Below, piece by piece: positions 38,961-50,049 of a DNA stretch of 64,000 nt (the stretch's first letter is position 1; every line of letters starts with the position of its first letter). The stretch lies in assembly GCA_026686845.1 (NCBI GenBank), contig JAIVEN010000012.1, positions 7,256,501-7,320,500 on the forward strand, given 5' to 3'. Source of the stretch: Adenanthera pavonina (lineage: Eukaryota; Streptophyta; Magnoliopsida; Fabales; Fabaceae). A program made the position numbers and the translations under genes. Below the pieces are notes generated by a model that worked only from the letters and a program-made list of their open reading frames with translations, had not been told where the DNA came from and made no database searches.

Positions 38961-39438
38961 TTATGATAATATGTTCACTATAAAATTTGAAAAGTTTATT
39001 ATCAAATAATGGAAGACGAGTAGTAAAAAGCAAATGTTAAGTATAAAACTTTTTAATAATGGCATTTAAGTCATTTTCTTTTTAAAATTTGGATCATTTT
39101 GAGATCATTGTCTCTTTCTATCATTTTAAAATATTTTGGTTCTAAAATGGTAATAATTAAAAATTTCGGTATTAAAGTATCATTTTTTTCTTATTTTTTT
39201 TACATGAAATACTTTCATAACAATAAGATAATCAACAAAAGTTTACAATACACACGTCACCCATTATTCCTCCTACTGAGAATCACAAAATAATACAGGA
39301 AAAATACTACATCACACAAACGAATGACAATAACTGAATTACTACACCACAACATAACACAACTTACTTAAGAAATAAAACTAAATATTAAGGCTCTTGG
39401 TTGACATGTGAGGAATCATGCATGTGTTCATCAATGAC

Positions 39439-40992
39439 TTAGAAGCCGGAAGTCCAATAGACTGTCACCTTTACCCAATTCCCACCTTTTCCCTGAATGT
39501 TCTTCAAGCTTGTGTCTGGTATTTTCTCCGGGATTGGGAACTCTACAGTTCCACTTGCAATCAAATCGTCTGCAGATATTGGGTCATTATCATACAGACT
39601 TGCGGTAACTTTCAGAGAGTTGGCCATAGGCACTGCAATTGCAGATCTCAGCAATGGAATGGTCTGCCAACGCCTTACGTCAACGGAGTCGCTAGATGTT
39701 CTGTTGAACAGCAAACATGTCGTTTCAGGATCCTCCCACTTGTCATAATGAGCAGAAACTTTTCCATAAACCTCGGTTCTGTCTTTTCCTTCGTCTTCAA
39801 CAGAAACAGTCACCCTGGCAGCCACAGCATTTCGCAGCACAGCATAATTGACAGTCACCGAACCTCTGCTGTTGTCTAGTGTTTTAGCTATGAGTTGATC
39901 ATACACTCTGCCGATGTCGAAAGCATTCCATGAGATGTTTTGATGCAAATCCCAAGTGTCCTGATCAGTGAGAAGCAATTTGATGGTGACGTTTCCGAAG
40001 GCGGTCAAGGTGTAAGATGGTCCAATTAGCGTAGCATTTTCACCTGGCTTGATGGATTCATAATTGTCACTCGTGCGGTTGTAGATGTACTGTGTGTATA
40101 GTCCATTGCTGATTGTAATTGTGCCATAGAGATCTCCGGGATTCTTATTATCTATGTTGTTGACGCGCACTGTGAACACCTGCACAAGTGGTAACCCCAA
40201 GAAGCACTGACCTTCATCATCAAAGGTCGTGCGCAGCAACCTTGATGGTCCACTGATATCGAAGCAAATTCCCAACAAGATGCCAAGTATTCGTATGACA
40301 TCTTGAATGGTTGTTACTACTTCGCCATTTGGAAGTACTAGATTATTTTCTCGAATCACAAACCTTTCCTCTGGGAAATATTCTGTACGCAACAACGCTG
40401 CAGACAAATCCTCCCAACTTCTAGTAAAGTTAGCCATCCAAGTTGGGACTTGGAAGTCATCACGACCCTGCAAAATATAGTGGTATACTGGATTGAATCT
40501 GGTTGATTCACAAATCATCATGATCACAATGATCAGATAATATGCCCTAGCCATTGTATCTGTCGCTGTAGCAAGGTAACTTCTGGCAGATTCTAGATTG
40601 CGGAACCCAAGCCATACTCGTTCCAGTGACGAATGAGCAGCTTCAGCTATATGTTCGTAGCCCGACCTGAAGCCCAGGAACTGGGATCCTTGAATTAGAT
40701 GCGTTTGAGTTTTTAGGTCGTTGTCAAACTCTAACCATTGTCCATTTTCCATCTGGTAGCCAACCAAGTAGAGGTTGTCCATCCGGAACCTGAACCTCAC
40801 GTAACGATTCCCATACTGTATTATCAAGTCGAAGAATCGAGTGGGTGGGAAGCTCTCTTGAACAGGAAGTACAGGACGATGGTGGCAATATCTATCTGCG
40901 AGTTTTGTCCGCAGTTCCCCAATGAAAACCTCATAATCTTCAGTGGTGTACAGGACCTGATCGTTAATCTCCAACGTAAATTCCAGCGACAT
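39439..40992 (-). CDS. Ribosome-inactivating protein (rRNA N-glycosylase) fused to a DUF6598-like C-terminal domain
   Basis: Intact 517-residue ORF without introns in the coding part. Residues about 1-265 are a RIP domain: the family removes one adenine from the sarcin-ricin loop of large-subunit rRNA and stops translation. All five residues usual for the active site can be placed: Tyr75 (DNLYLVGY), Tyr112 (SGYEHI), Glu162 and Arg165 (MMICESTRF), Trp193 (RSWEDLSAAL). Residues about 270-516 match my recollection of DUF6598, known beside RIP domains in jasmonate-induced-type proteins. This part has two related halves, starting DLYG at 287 and EVYG at 407, each followed by a NRTS motif. No signal peptide and no ricin-type lectin chain, so it is probably cytosolic and not a type 2 RIP. 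Activity is inferred, not shown. Confidence 0.85.
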   Translation of the reverse strand: MSLEFTLEINDQVLYTTEDYEVFIGELRTKLADRYCHHRPVLPVQESFPPTRFFDLIIQYGNRYVRFRFRMDNLYLVGYQMENGQWLEFDNDLKTQTHLIQGSQFLGFRSGYEHIAEAAHSSLERVWLGFRNLESARSYLATATDTMARAYYLIIVIMMICESTRFNPVYHYILQGRDDFQVPTWMANFTRSWEDLSAALLRTEYFPEERFVIRENNLVLPNGEVVTTIQDVIRILGILLGICFDISGPSRLLRTTFDDEGQCFLGLPLVQVFTVRVNNIDNKNPGDLYGTITISNGLYTQYIYNRTSDNYESIKPGENATLIGPSYTLTAFGNVTIKLLLTDQDTWDLHQNISWNAFDIGRVYDQLIAKTLDNSRGSVTVNYAVLRNAVAARVTVSVEDEGKDRTEVYGKVSAHYDKWEDPETTCLLFNRTSSDSVDVRRWQTIPLLRSAIAVPMANSLKVTASLYDNDPISADDLIASGTVEFPIPEKIPDTSLKNIQGKGGNWVKVTVYWTSGF

Positions 40993-41024
40993 TGTATAAC
41001 TAACTTTGAATTAGCTGCAATTCA

Positions 41025-41155
41025 CTGCCAAGAGAAAAGACATTAGTGATAGTCCCAATCAAGTTGTTAAAAAAGAAATAGTAACAAATAAAGAACACTT
41101 TTGGCAAAAGAAAGTAACATGTAAAGAACACCAGAAAGCAAGACAATAAATTCAC
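41025..41155 (-). other. Possible 5'-UTR intron of the RIP gene
   Basis: On the minus strand a GTGAATTT donor (at 41155) and a pyrimidine-rich acceptor TTTTCTCTTGGCAG (ending at 41025) lie between the TATA box and the start codon, giving a 131-bp intron. Inferred from splice-site appearance only. Confidence 0.4.
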
Positions 41156-41226
41156 CTATCTTACAACAATCACAAGGTAAGCTACTTCACTCCTTGGTAT
41201 TTGCTTAGTGGATCAACAGGTGCATA

Positions 41227-41234
41227 TTTATAGA
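41227..41234 (-). promoter_or_regulatory. TATA box of the RIP gene
   Basis: TATAAATA on the minus strand, about 235 bases upstream of the start codon. Transcription would start near 41195-41200. Confidence 0.65.
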
Positions 41235-41979
41235 CCGAGATTGCAAAATGGGGCACCGATATTTTTTTTCTTCAGTAAAAAATTCTGAAAATAATGGAGC
41301 CACCCTCATTTCCCATATGCGAATTTAGGTTTAAGAAAATAATCTATCCTCGTTATTTACTATTTGATCTTCATAACCAATGCTCAAAAAACCAGATAGT
41401 ACCGGTCAGTTTAACTAGTTCCCAGTATCAAGTTCAGTCTGATCGTAGATATTGATCTCCTTTTTTTAGAACCACTTGGTCAAATCGATCTCGACCCGGT
41501 GCTGAACGGGTTAAATTGATTTATTTTTTACTTTTTTTAAATTTAAAAAAAAAATAAAAATTTTTTTAAAAATAAAACAACATTATTTTTAGTACTAAAT
41601 ATTATTATTTTTGATATAAATTTTTTCTATATTATAATATTATATAAGTATTATTATGATATATAATTATTAATAATGATAAATTTACTCAATAAATAAT
41701 ATGAAAAAATATTACTTGACTATTTTGAATTCAAAATATATTTACAAATGAATATTAACTTATTTAAATTTTCATATTAGGTTGTAAAACTTATTAATAA
41801 TTTTTTTTATTTTCTATATAATGTATAAAATTAAAAAATTATTAAATTTATTGCAATCGTTTTAATTCTAGTTGAATCATGGTTAAATCATTGAATCTTA
41901 AAATAATGTCTTGATCGGTTCAATACCTGATCCAATCTTTTGTACCTTGTTCATAAAACTTTTTTTTTTCAATTGGAAT
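41235..41979. other. AT-rich intergenic DNA upstream of the RIP gene
   Basis: No gene. 41272-41340 is clearly related to 50010-50075, both containing ATAATGGAG, GCCCTCATTTCCCA-like and AATTTAGGTTTA words. This shows that the upstream side of the RIP gene shares sequence with the upstream side of the jacalin gene. Confidence 0.5.
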
Positions 41980-43270
41980 TCTTCATCAACAGGACAAATT
42001 ACAGCTTATCCTTAAGGACAATGGCCCCTATAACGTTGAGAAAATACTTCTGAATCCAATTATATAGCCGCATCACTAGCAGTGGTCCCTAATTAAGGAC
42101 AGGTTTTATTTGTCTGTGTATAAAAATTTAACTAAATTATGCACGATTAATTATTGCTATCAGCCACCAAAGAGTAGTAATGGAATGGTCCCTATAATTT
42201 GGACTTTATAACACTTTTTTCATCAATCAAGGAACTGTCTTTACTTGGGAAAAATAATATCAGGGAACCTATTTATAAACATAACGGTAACATTAAAATA
42301 AAGGACCTCAATTTTAGAAATTGCCAATTAAGAATTAAGATTCTTTATCGATATTAAAGAAAAATTACATGGATAAAATTGTTTACAATGGATCGAGCTT
42401 TCAGGTTTAGAAATTTATCTTTCTTCACCGATTTCATAAATCAAGGAGACTCTTTATATTATATATATACATATTTGAACTTTATGATGCACGTTTTTCA
42501 ACAATTAATTTCGCTTTGTCATGCATCCTCCTTGATTCCATTTTTCACGGGGCAAGCTATAATATGCCTTTGTTGAAAAAGTACGTACATCGAAGTCCAA
42601 TTATTATAGCCTTACGTGTAGATGGTCCCTATAATTTGAAGTTTAAGATAGCTATGAGCCCAAGAGCAACAATGGTCCCTATAATTTGAACTTTATAACA
42701 CGTTTTTTCATCAATCAAGGAACAGCCTTTAATTGGGAAAATAATATGTTGGAAGTTGTAGGACTATTTTATTTGTTGTTTTAAAAAATTTTAAATATTT
42801 TAAATTATATATTATTTTACATTATTAATAAAATATTAATTATTTTTTTTATTATTATACCTTTTGTTGAAAATAATAATAAGTAGAGCACAAATCATTT
42901 TTAAGGGTATTTGGTAAAATACTGTTTAACTTTATTATAATATAGGTTATTTAATACTTTTATAGATATGTGTGAAAAACCTTAAAATGACATATAAAAT
43001 AAGATTGATGGAGTATTTATAAACATAATGATAATAATATAATAAAAGCACCTCAATTTTAGAAAATGTCAATTAAGAATTAAGATTCTTAATTGACTTT
43101 AAGAAATTACATGGAGAAGATTGTTTATAACTGAGCTTTCGTAATTTGAACTTTTTAAATCTTTACTAATATTTTTTGTTCATTTTAATTTTAATTTTAA
43201 TTTGGCTTTGTCATCCTCTTTGATTCCATTTTTCACGGGGCAAGATATAAGTTGTCCTTGTTCAGAAAGT
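41980..43270 (+). repeat. Jacalin-upstream-like module, copies 1a and 1b
   Basis: Contains AGGACAAATTACAGCTTATC (41991), GGTCCCTATAATTTG (42188 and 42672) and CAATTAAGAATTAAGATTCT (42325 and 43067). The same ordered words occur at 50279-51160, just upstream of the jacalin gene. The right-hand part is duplicated within this stretch (42188-42420 and 42672-43160). No lectin exon follows here. Confidence 0.6.
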
Positions 43271-43869
43271 ATGATATTATTTTGTAATATACTCCCCATA
43301 TTTTGTAATATTTGGTATATATTTGAGAGCCATCTGAGGAGTCATCATTGAATTTTAGGACTGAATTAATTTCTTAATTATTTAAGAAAGCTGATTTATC
43401 AGCATTAGAGGAGCCTAGTGTAATTGTTATGGAAATTGATTAAAAATGGGTTCAATTCATGCAAACCCACATTTCAATAGTTTTCATGTTGTTTGTAGGA
43501 GTGCTAGAGCATCCAAATTTGGAGATTGAGAAGACAAGAAGGATGAGTATAAATAGCAATCATTGTAATTCAAATTTAAGGAGACAAGATCAAGTAAAAT
43601 CTGAGTTGTTTTAGTTATTAATTCTCCTTGAATTCTTTCCCTTCTTCCTCCATGAGTTCTATTTTCTCTCTCTCTCAGTTCTTCTAGTTTCTTTTTTCTT
43701 TTACTTTTCTTCCTTTTTTTTTTCTATCTCTCTCTATTTTGTATCTTATATCAAATTGCCATTTAAGGTTTTTGCACACAAATAAAAAAGTGCAATTAAT
43801 ATGTTAAAATTTCTTCTAATTTTCCCAATGTACCCTCATTAAAATTAGCCAACCCATCAATTCTCCACT
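43271..43869. other. Intergenic DNA with an LTR-like or promoter-like stretch
   Basis: A TATAAATA word at about 43551 is followed by a pyrimidine-rich tract (43620-43735). No coding region was recognised. It could be a retroelement or promoter remnant. Confidence 0.3.
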
Positions 43870-44390
43870 ATCAATGTAACACCTTAATTTACTAGACTTT
43901 TAATCATATTTTATATATCTAGTGGACAAAATTAAAAACCTAGAACAATTAAACTTTTAAACTTTTCAAAATTAAGTTGCTCAAAAGATAATAACTTAAC
44001 TAAAAGTTTACTTTAATTAATAAAAATCAAGCCAATCATATTGTAATTATCTGACTATTATTCCAAAACATATCAGCATAATTCAATACATTTATTTTAA
44101 TATAAAATAATATCTTCTAACCTGCTTCTTCTTACTTAACCACCTCCTTGCCTTTGCCTTTGCTTGTGCTTGGCTCTAACATTGTTAGTCATTTGGTGTG
44201 AGATTTAGGGAAATCTCAGCAGTACATATATTCATTCATACAAATCATGCTCATAATCAGGTAGTTATGCAAACAACCAAATAACTCATATTTCATGCAT
44301 CTATAAAAATCTTCAACAGAGTTTCCTCTTAATACAAGACATCCACAGTATTTCAAAACATTTATATTGAAATAAATCATCCAATAATAT

Positions 44391-46249
44391 TGTTGAATCA
44401 AGAGTTTTGATGATTCCAAACTAACATCCAAGAGCTTGGATTGAAGATATCAAAGGAGATCAAAGTGTTTCAAGTGAAGAATTTCTGAGTAATAGCTGCT
44501 AGATCTTCTGTAGGATCTTTTGTTATGTTTAAATGAGGGTAAAAGATTTTGATTTTAAGAAAAGATGTTTTTAAACCTTGATCTTATGTTAAATCTTGAC
44601 TTATTTGAAAAATACCCACAAACAGATGAAGTTTGAAAGTTTAAACTGAACTGTCATATTGGAAATTCAAACTTTTCCTTTGGAAATTCGAATTTCGAGC
44701 TAAAATTGAATAAGTCTGAAGAGATGTCTCTCTGTCAGATGAATTTTGATTATTCGAAATTCGAATTTTCATCCAAGTCTGAAAAAAGCCTTTTAGTGAC
44801 AGACGAACTTCACATCTTCAATATTCGAATTTCAGATAGAATGCAATTTGTGAAAACCAAAGAAATTCATCTGAAATAATGTTGAAGTTCATCTGAAATC
44901 AAGAAGAAATTGAGTTTGAAAAATGCTCTCAGACAGACGAACTTTGACTTTCCAACATTCAAATTTTCATATAAGTCTGAAAGGAGCTTCTTTGAAATAG
45001 ACGAACTTTAAGTCTTCAAAATTCGAATTTCAGACAAAATGCAATTTGTGAAAACCAAAGAAATTTATCTGAAACAATGTTAAAGTTCATCTGAAAGCAA
45101 GATTATATCGAGTTTCAAAATTGCTCTCTGACAGAAGAACTTTGAACATTAAAATTCGAATTTTAGAAGCTATTTTTTTTAGACTGTTGAAATGAAAATT
45201 GGCATATGAATGACAAAGTCCTGTAACATTCGAATATTGAATTTAGTCTGAAAAGAGTCACTTTGACTAACGAACTTCACTCTTTTAAAATTCAAATTTC
45301 AAGAAAAGTGATCTACTGTGCCTCTTTGAACGTTCTACAGACAGACGAATTTTGGGCTTCCAAAATTCGAATTTCGAAGGCACTGTAGAAAATTGAAAAC
45401 ACTGTTCACACTTAACCGAAAAACTTTTTTCTTGAAAATTCGTATGTCACATTGTGAAAATATTTTGTAAGTTTCAAAATTCGAATTTCACTTCATGAAC
45501 AGACGAACTTCGTGCTGTAACGTTGGAAACTTTAACCTTCGATTCCTTCGAAATTCGTCTGTTGACCAACCAAAATTCGAATTTCAGTATGTCAGAAACA
45601 TTAAATGCGGTTAGTTAACAGATAGTTTTTCAGAGTAACCGTTGGATAACTTTCCCAACGGATAGATTGTCTCTAATGGACATTTAAGACCTAAATCTAT
45701 AAATATAACTTCATTTAAAGTTGTGGGCACGAGAATCAAACTTGTATATACCGAATTTTTGCCAAATCTTCTTCTCAAAAGCTTTTATCCTCTCAACTTC
45801 AATATCTGTACCTTAACTTTCATATTTACTCTATTCAAGAGAGTTATATCTTTGTATACAATCTAATCTTCATTTGGAAGATAGATTTACTTGTGAGGGA
45901 AAATCACAAGGGGATTGGGAAGCACATTGTAGAAGTGCTTAGAGAGATTGAGAAAGCTCCAGAAACAGAGCATACTTGTTGTACTGTGGCATTAGCAAGA
46001 AGCCCGTTGAATTCTTGCTGTATAGTGGAAAAATCTCAAGAGTTGTCTTGGGGACTGGACGTAGGTCAAGTAGATAGACCGAACCAGGATAAATTACTGA
46101 GTCTTCTTCTCCTTATCTTTATTTTTCAGCTTGCTCTGTTTTATATGTTGTTTTCATTACACTGTGCTATCTTCACCAACTTTACTTTGTGTAGAAAAAT
46201 TTCAATCTTCTCAATTCACCTCCCTCTTGGGAAGTCAGCCTTGCTAACA
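44391..46249 (+). mobile_element. Solo LTR, Sirevirus-like copia family A (TSD AATAT)
   Basis: Starts TGTTGAATCAAGAGTTTTGA and ends CTTGCTAACA. Identical 5-bp duplications AATAT (44386-44390 and 46250-46254). Same family as 645-2219. Between about 44600 and 45600 it carries many AAATTCGAATTT-type palindromes and CAGACGAACTT / AAGTTCATCTG words in both orientations. A TATAAATATA box lies near 45703. The 122-codon ORF at 45893-46261 runs through its end and is not a gene. Confidence 0.92.
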
Positions 46250-46547
46250 AATATCACATAACATCCAGAATTAATTCACAGAAAATGCATGAAATAAATA
46301 ATATACTACCTCTACTGAAAAGTATCTTAAACTAAGCAGCTTGCCTTCCTTCTTAAATTTTTTAAGTAGCTTACTTGAAACTAACCTTCCTTTCTTTTCC
46401 TTCTCTTTCACTCACACTCTCTTTCTCTCCCCCGGCTTTCTCTTTCTCTCACTTACTCCCAACTCTCACTCTCAACTAGTGATGTGCTGAAATGAAGAAA
46501 TGAGAGGGGTATTTATAGTGTTGATATATTGACCAGCAAGTGACATC

Positions 46548-46960
46548 AATTCATTGCATACCTTTATTCAATGTATGCTCATTATAATTCAATGTAATTC
46601 ATTATATACCTTTATTCAATGTATGCTCATCATAACTCAATGTAACTTATTGAAACCACTATTCATTGTATACATGCATTCAGTGTATACTCATCAGAAT
46701 TCAATGTAACTTATTGAAACCAATATTCGTTGTATATATACCTCCATTCAGTGTATGCTCATCAGAATTCAATGTAACTTATTGAAACCAATATTCGTTG
46801 TATACCTCCATTCAGTATATGCTCATTAGAATTCAATATAACTTATTGAAATCAATATTCATTATATACCTCCATTCAGTGTATGCTCATCAAAAATTAA
46901 TGTAACTTATTGAAATCATAATTCATTGTATATCTTTATTCAGTGTATATCTTCATTCCT
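46548..46960. repeat. Minisatellite, about six units of 49-68 bp
   Basis: Repeated unit built of ATTCAnTGTATGCTCATnA, ATTCAATGTAACTTATTGAA and ATTCnTTGTATAnC. The phrase GTATGCTCAT or a close variant recurs at about 46573, 46622, 46691, 46755, 46818 and 46883. It lies inside the reverse LTR at 43875-47017. Confidence 0.75.
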
Positions 46961-47159
46961 CACATTCTAAACATAAACCATATTAAAAATCATATATGGA
47001 AATTTATGGATGTTACAGTCAACACATTATCGCATGTGAGTTAATAAGGGCAAGATGGGAAAAACTCTAAGTCTACATTGGAATTTGAAAATGCCACTTA
47101 TATAGGATTTTTTTTTTATTCTCTAAAATGTCACTTAATATGGAATGGAGGGAGTAGAA

Positions 47160-47880
47160 ATTACAATTCAACTAGGTCAAAAACAAAGAATGGGTTTCCA
47201 TATAATTGACAATTGGGTTTCATCAATTTACAATTCTCTTCAATTACAATTGAACAATCTTGTCATAGAGTGAGAATATGATTTCATATAATTTATAACT
47301 AGGTTTTAATAATTTACAACTTCAATATTGTTCATTAATTACAAGTAGATTATGGAATTCACTGCTAAACCAAATCAAAATCTAAACATGGGATTTCATG
47401 TTATTTACAATTGACTTTTAGCAATTTGCAACTCCATTCTTCTTTAAATACAATAAAGCTTTAGGAATTGTCAACTCAATCAAGATGGATTCGATATTGT
47501 TTTATTTTCTCTAGGGGCATTTTCATCCATGTCATTTTTTAGTTAGTAGAGTATTTATTGTTCCCTATAATTTAAATTTTATAACACGTTTTTCATCAAT
47601 GGAAGAACAGCCTTTACTTCGGAAAATAATATCTGGAGACCTATTTATAAACATAATAATAATATAATACCTCAATTTTAAAATGTGTCAATTAAGAATA
47701 AAGATTCTTTATTGACATTAAAAAACTTACATTGACAAAATTGATTACAACTGAGTTTTCGGAATTTGCAACTTGGCTTTAATAATTTACAACTAAATTT
47801 TAGAAATTTACAATTCAATTGGGTTAAGAAGAAAGAAGAAGAGAGAGTGACAGTTATGGACCAAAATATGGAATTAATTC
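47160..47880 (+). repeat. Jacalin-upstream-like module, copy 2
   Basis: Holds GGTTTCCATATAATTG (47191), GGTCCCTATAATTTAAA-like text from about 47560, and CAATTAAGAATAAAGATTCT (47690), in the same order as the module upstream of the jacalin gene. No exon follows. Confidence 0.55.
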
Positions 47881-48156
47881 CAAAGACCAGACCAAAATTT
47901 TGCAAAACGTCAACTCATTTGAAAATAAAACAAAATTGACTGAAATACCCTTAATCAGTGTAAAGTGGGGAAAGATGAGTGTTAAAAACTGAAATGAAAT
48001 TATAAAACCCATAAATATGAGTATCAAATTACTAGTTTTATACTCATATTTAATAGTTTTACACTATCATTTCAATTTTTTACACTCATCTTTCTCCATT
48101 TCACACTAATAAAGGAAAATCCTCTTACAACTTTAACTCTTGTATCCAATTTTTGA

Positions 48157-49103
48157 TGTAACGTCCGGCCGCTGTTCCGGATTGATGACTATCCCCACAA
48201 ACCAACACAAGCCCTTTCGGTGTGCTTTGTCCTCACTCACACATCTTCTTCCCAGGAGGTCACCCATCCCATAATTGCTCCAGGTCAAGCACGCTTAACT
48301 GAGGAGTTCTTTAGTGATAGGCTACTGAAAAGATAGGTGCACCTTGTTGGTATAGGTAGTACCTATCAATTCCTTTAAGCTATCCTTAACCGTATAGTCT
48401 CATACCTATACAGTCTTGGATCCCTCTCGTTCTGGTATGTGTTCGATTCATTCATATGCCCCTCCCGCTTAGAAGCCTGCCAGGAGCCTTTCCTTATCGG
48501 TGCCTCATTACTTCCTCCTCATTACTTTATCTGAAGCCCCACTATTCTTGCACCGACGATCGCTCCCCGCCCTCGTCAGCGCCCGGATGTCACATGCCCA
48601 CCAGCTTCCGCTTGGTTCGTCCCCGAACCATACTATACTGAGAGAGGCTGGGCTCTGATACCAACTGTAACGTCCGGCCGCTGTTCAGGATTGATGACTA
48701 TCCCCACAAACCAACACAAGCCCTTTTGGAGTGCTTTGTCCTCACTCACACATCTCCTTCCCAGGAGGTCACCCATCCCATAATTGCTCCAGGTCAAGCA
48801 CGCTTAACTGAGGAGTTCTTTAGTGATAGGCTACCGAAAAGGTAGGTGCACCTTGTTGGTATAGGTAGTACCTATCAATTCCTTTAAGCTATCCTTAACC
48901 GTATAGTCCCATACCTACACAGTCTTGGATCCCTCTTGTTCTGGTATGTATTCGATTCATTCATATGCCCCTCCCGCTTAGAAGCCTGCCAGGAGCCTTT
49001 CCTTGTCGGTGCCTCATTACTTCCTCCTCATTACTTTATCTGAAGCCCCACTATTCTTGCACCGACGATCGCTCCTCGCCCTCGTCAGCGCCCGGATGTC
49101 ACA
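48157..49103 (-). mobile_element. Cassandra-type TRIM carrying a 5S rRNA promoter (TSD TTTGA)
   Basis: Two 438-bp LTRs (48157-48594 and 48666-49103) flank a 71-bp interior. Identical 5-bp duplications TTTGA at 48152-48156 and 49104-49108. On the minus strand the interior starts next to the LTR with a site containing TTGGTATCAGAGC, the initiator Met-tRNA primer site. Each LTR holds, on the minus strand, a 5S rRNA-like segment (AGTTAAGCGTGCTTG and GGATGGGTGACCTCCTGGG at about 48254-48309 and 48762-48817), the hallmark of Cassandra. About a dozen mismatches separate the LTRs. No protein is encoded, so it depends on other elements for movement. Confidence 0.95.
48595..48665 (-). other. Cassandra interior with primer-binding site
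   Basis: 71 bp between the LTRs. The minus-strand PBS is within 48645-48665. No ORF. Confidence 0.85.
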
Positions 49104-49108
49104 TTTGA

Positions 49109-50049
49109 CACTTATTGTTAGGGGTTTTACACTACCATTTCAATTCTTGACACTCATCTTCCTCTATTTTACACTGATTAAGGGCATTTAAGTAATTTTT
49201 GTTTCAATTTTTTATGAGTTAAGTATCTTGGATCAATTATTGGCATTTTGAAAAGTGTTGATCTATTATTAGAATTAATTTTAGATTTTGATCCATAACT
49301 ATCATTCCCCCAACAAAGAATGGGTTTCCATATAATTTACAATTGGGCTTTATCAATTTACAATTCTCATTCTTTCCAATCGACGATTGTGTTACTTGGT
49401 TAACCGGTGGACCAGACACTTCTTTTATATTAACTTTCTTCTTCCATTAACTTCTCTATTGCTTTAATCTATCAATATGAAGTTATTCAGTACTAGCTTA
49501 AGAACCATAATAATTGATTAATGCACTTTTGTTTTGATTGATCAATCTTTGTTAGACACATTTAATACGATTATTCAATTGCTAGCTTTTCTAAGTAACA
49601 GCTAATTGATTACTTCACATGCAAATAGAACTTCATTTATGTTAAATGTAAGAGTGTAATTCTTCTCAAACACTTATGCATTGAACATTCTTAACTACCT
49701 ATGTTCTTCATTGTAATCATGTTTACTCTATAAGAAAGATAAAAGCTGTTTGCATTCTGATTACTTAATAAGAAGACTCAAAATTGTGGGAATTTTGCGT
49801 GGGTATTGAGAATCCTTTGTAATGGAGGGAGTTATTGCTCATAAAGTAAGACTATTATTGTATTGAGACTCATGAGTGGTCAACTCACACTTGTGAAGAT
49901 AGTGGAAGCAAATCTCAATAGTTGTTTGGGAACTAAACTTAGATTAATTGATGAGATCAAACAAGGATAAAAATTTTCCATTTACAAAAAAGTAGATATA
50001 AAAATTTCCCATTTAAAAATTTTTTAAAATAATGGAGTCGCCCTCATTT
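49109..50049. other. Intergenic DNA with module fragments
   Basis: 49109-49200 repeats the sequence left of the Cassandra element (about 48030-48120), both with TTTTACACTA and CACTCAT words. 49310-49370 repeats 47180-47230 (GGTTTCCATATAAT). No gene on either strand. Confidence 0.45.

Larger units (their letters stand above)
43875..47017 (-). mobile_element. Solo-LTR-like insertion, itself interrupted (TSD atcaa/gtcaa)
   Basis: Plus-strand ends TGTAACACCTTAATTT and GGATGTTACA. Flanking 5-mers ATCAA (43870-43874) and GTCAA (47018-47022), one mismatch. Removing the inserted LTR at 44391-46249 leaves about 1.28 kb with no coding. A minus-strand TATAAATAC near 46508-46516 suggests the reverse orientation. 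It contains a minisatellite at 46548-46960. Confidence 0.7.

Noticed and set aside
39418..39879. 153-codon plus-strand ORF opposite the RIP gene
   Set aside because: Antisense shadow of the strongly supported minus-strand RIP reading frame.
41395..41955. Possible MITE upstream of the RIP gene with GATCGGTTCAAT-like ends
   Set aside because: Inverted similarity of the ends is weak by eye and no target duplication was found.
45893..46261. 122-codon plus-strand ORF
   Set aside because: It runs through the end of the solo LTR 44391-46249 and has no recognisable domain.
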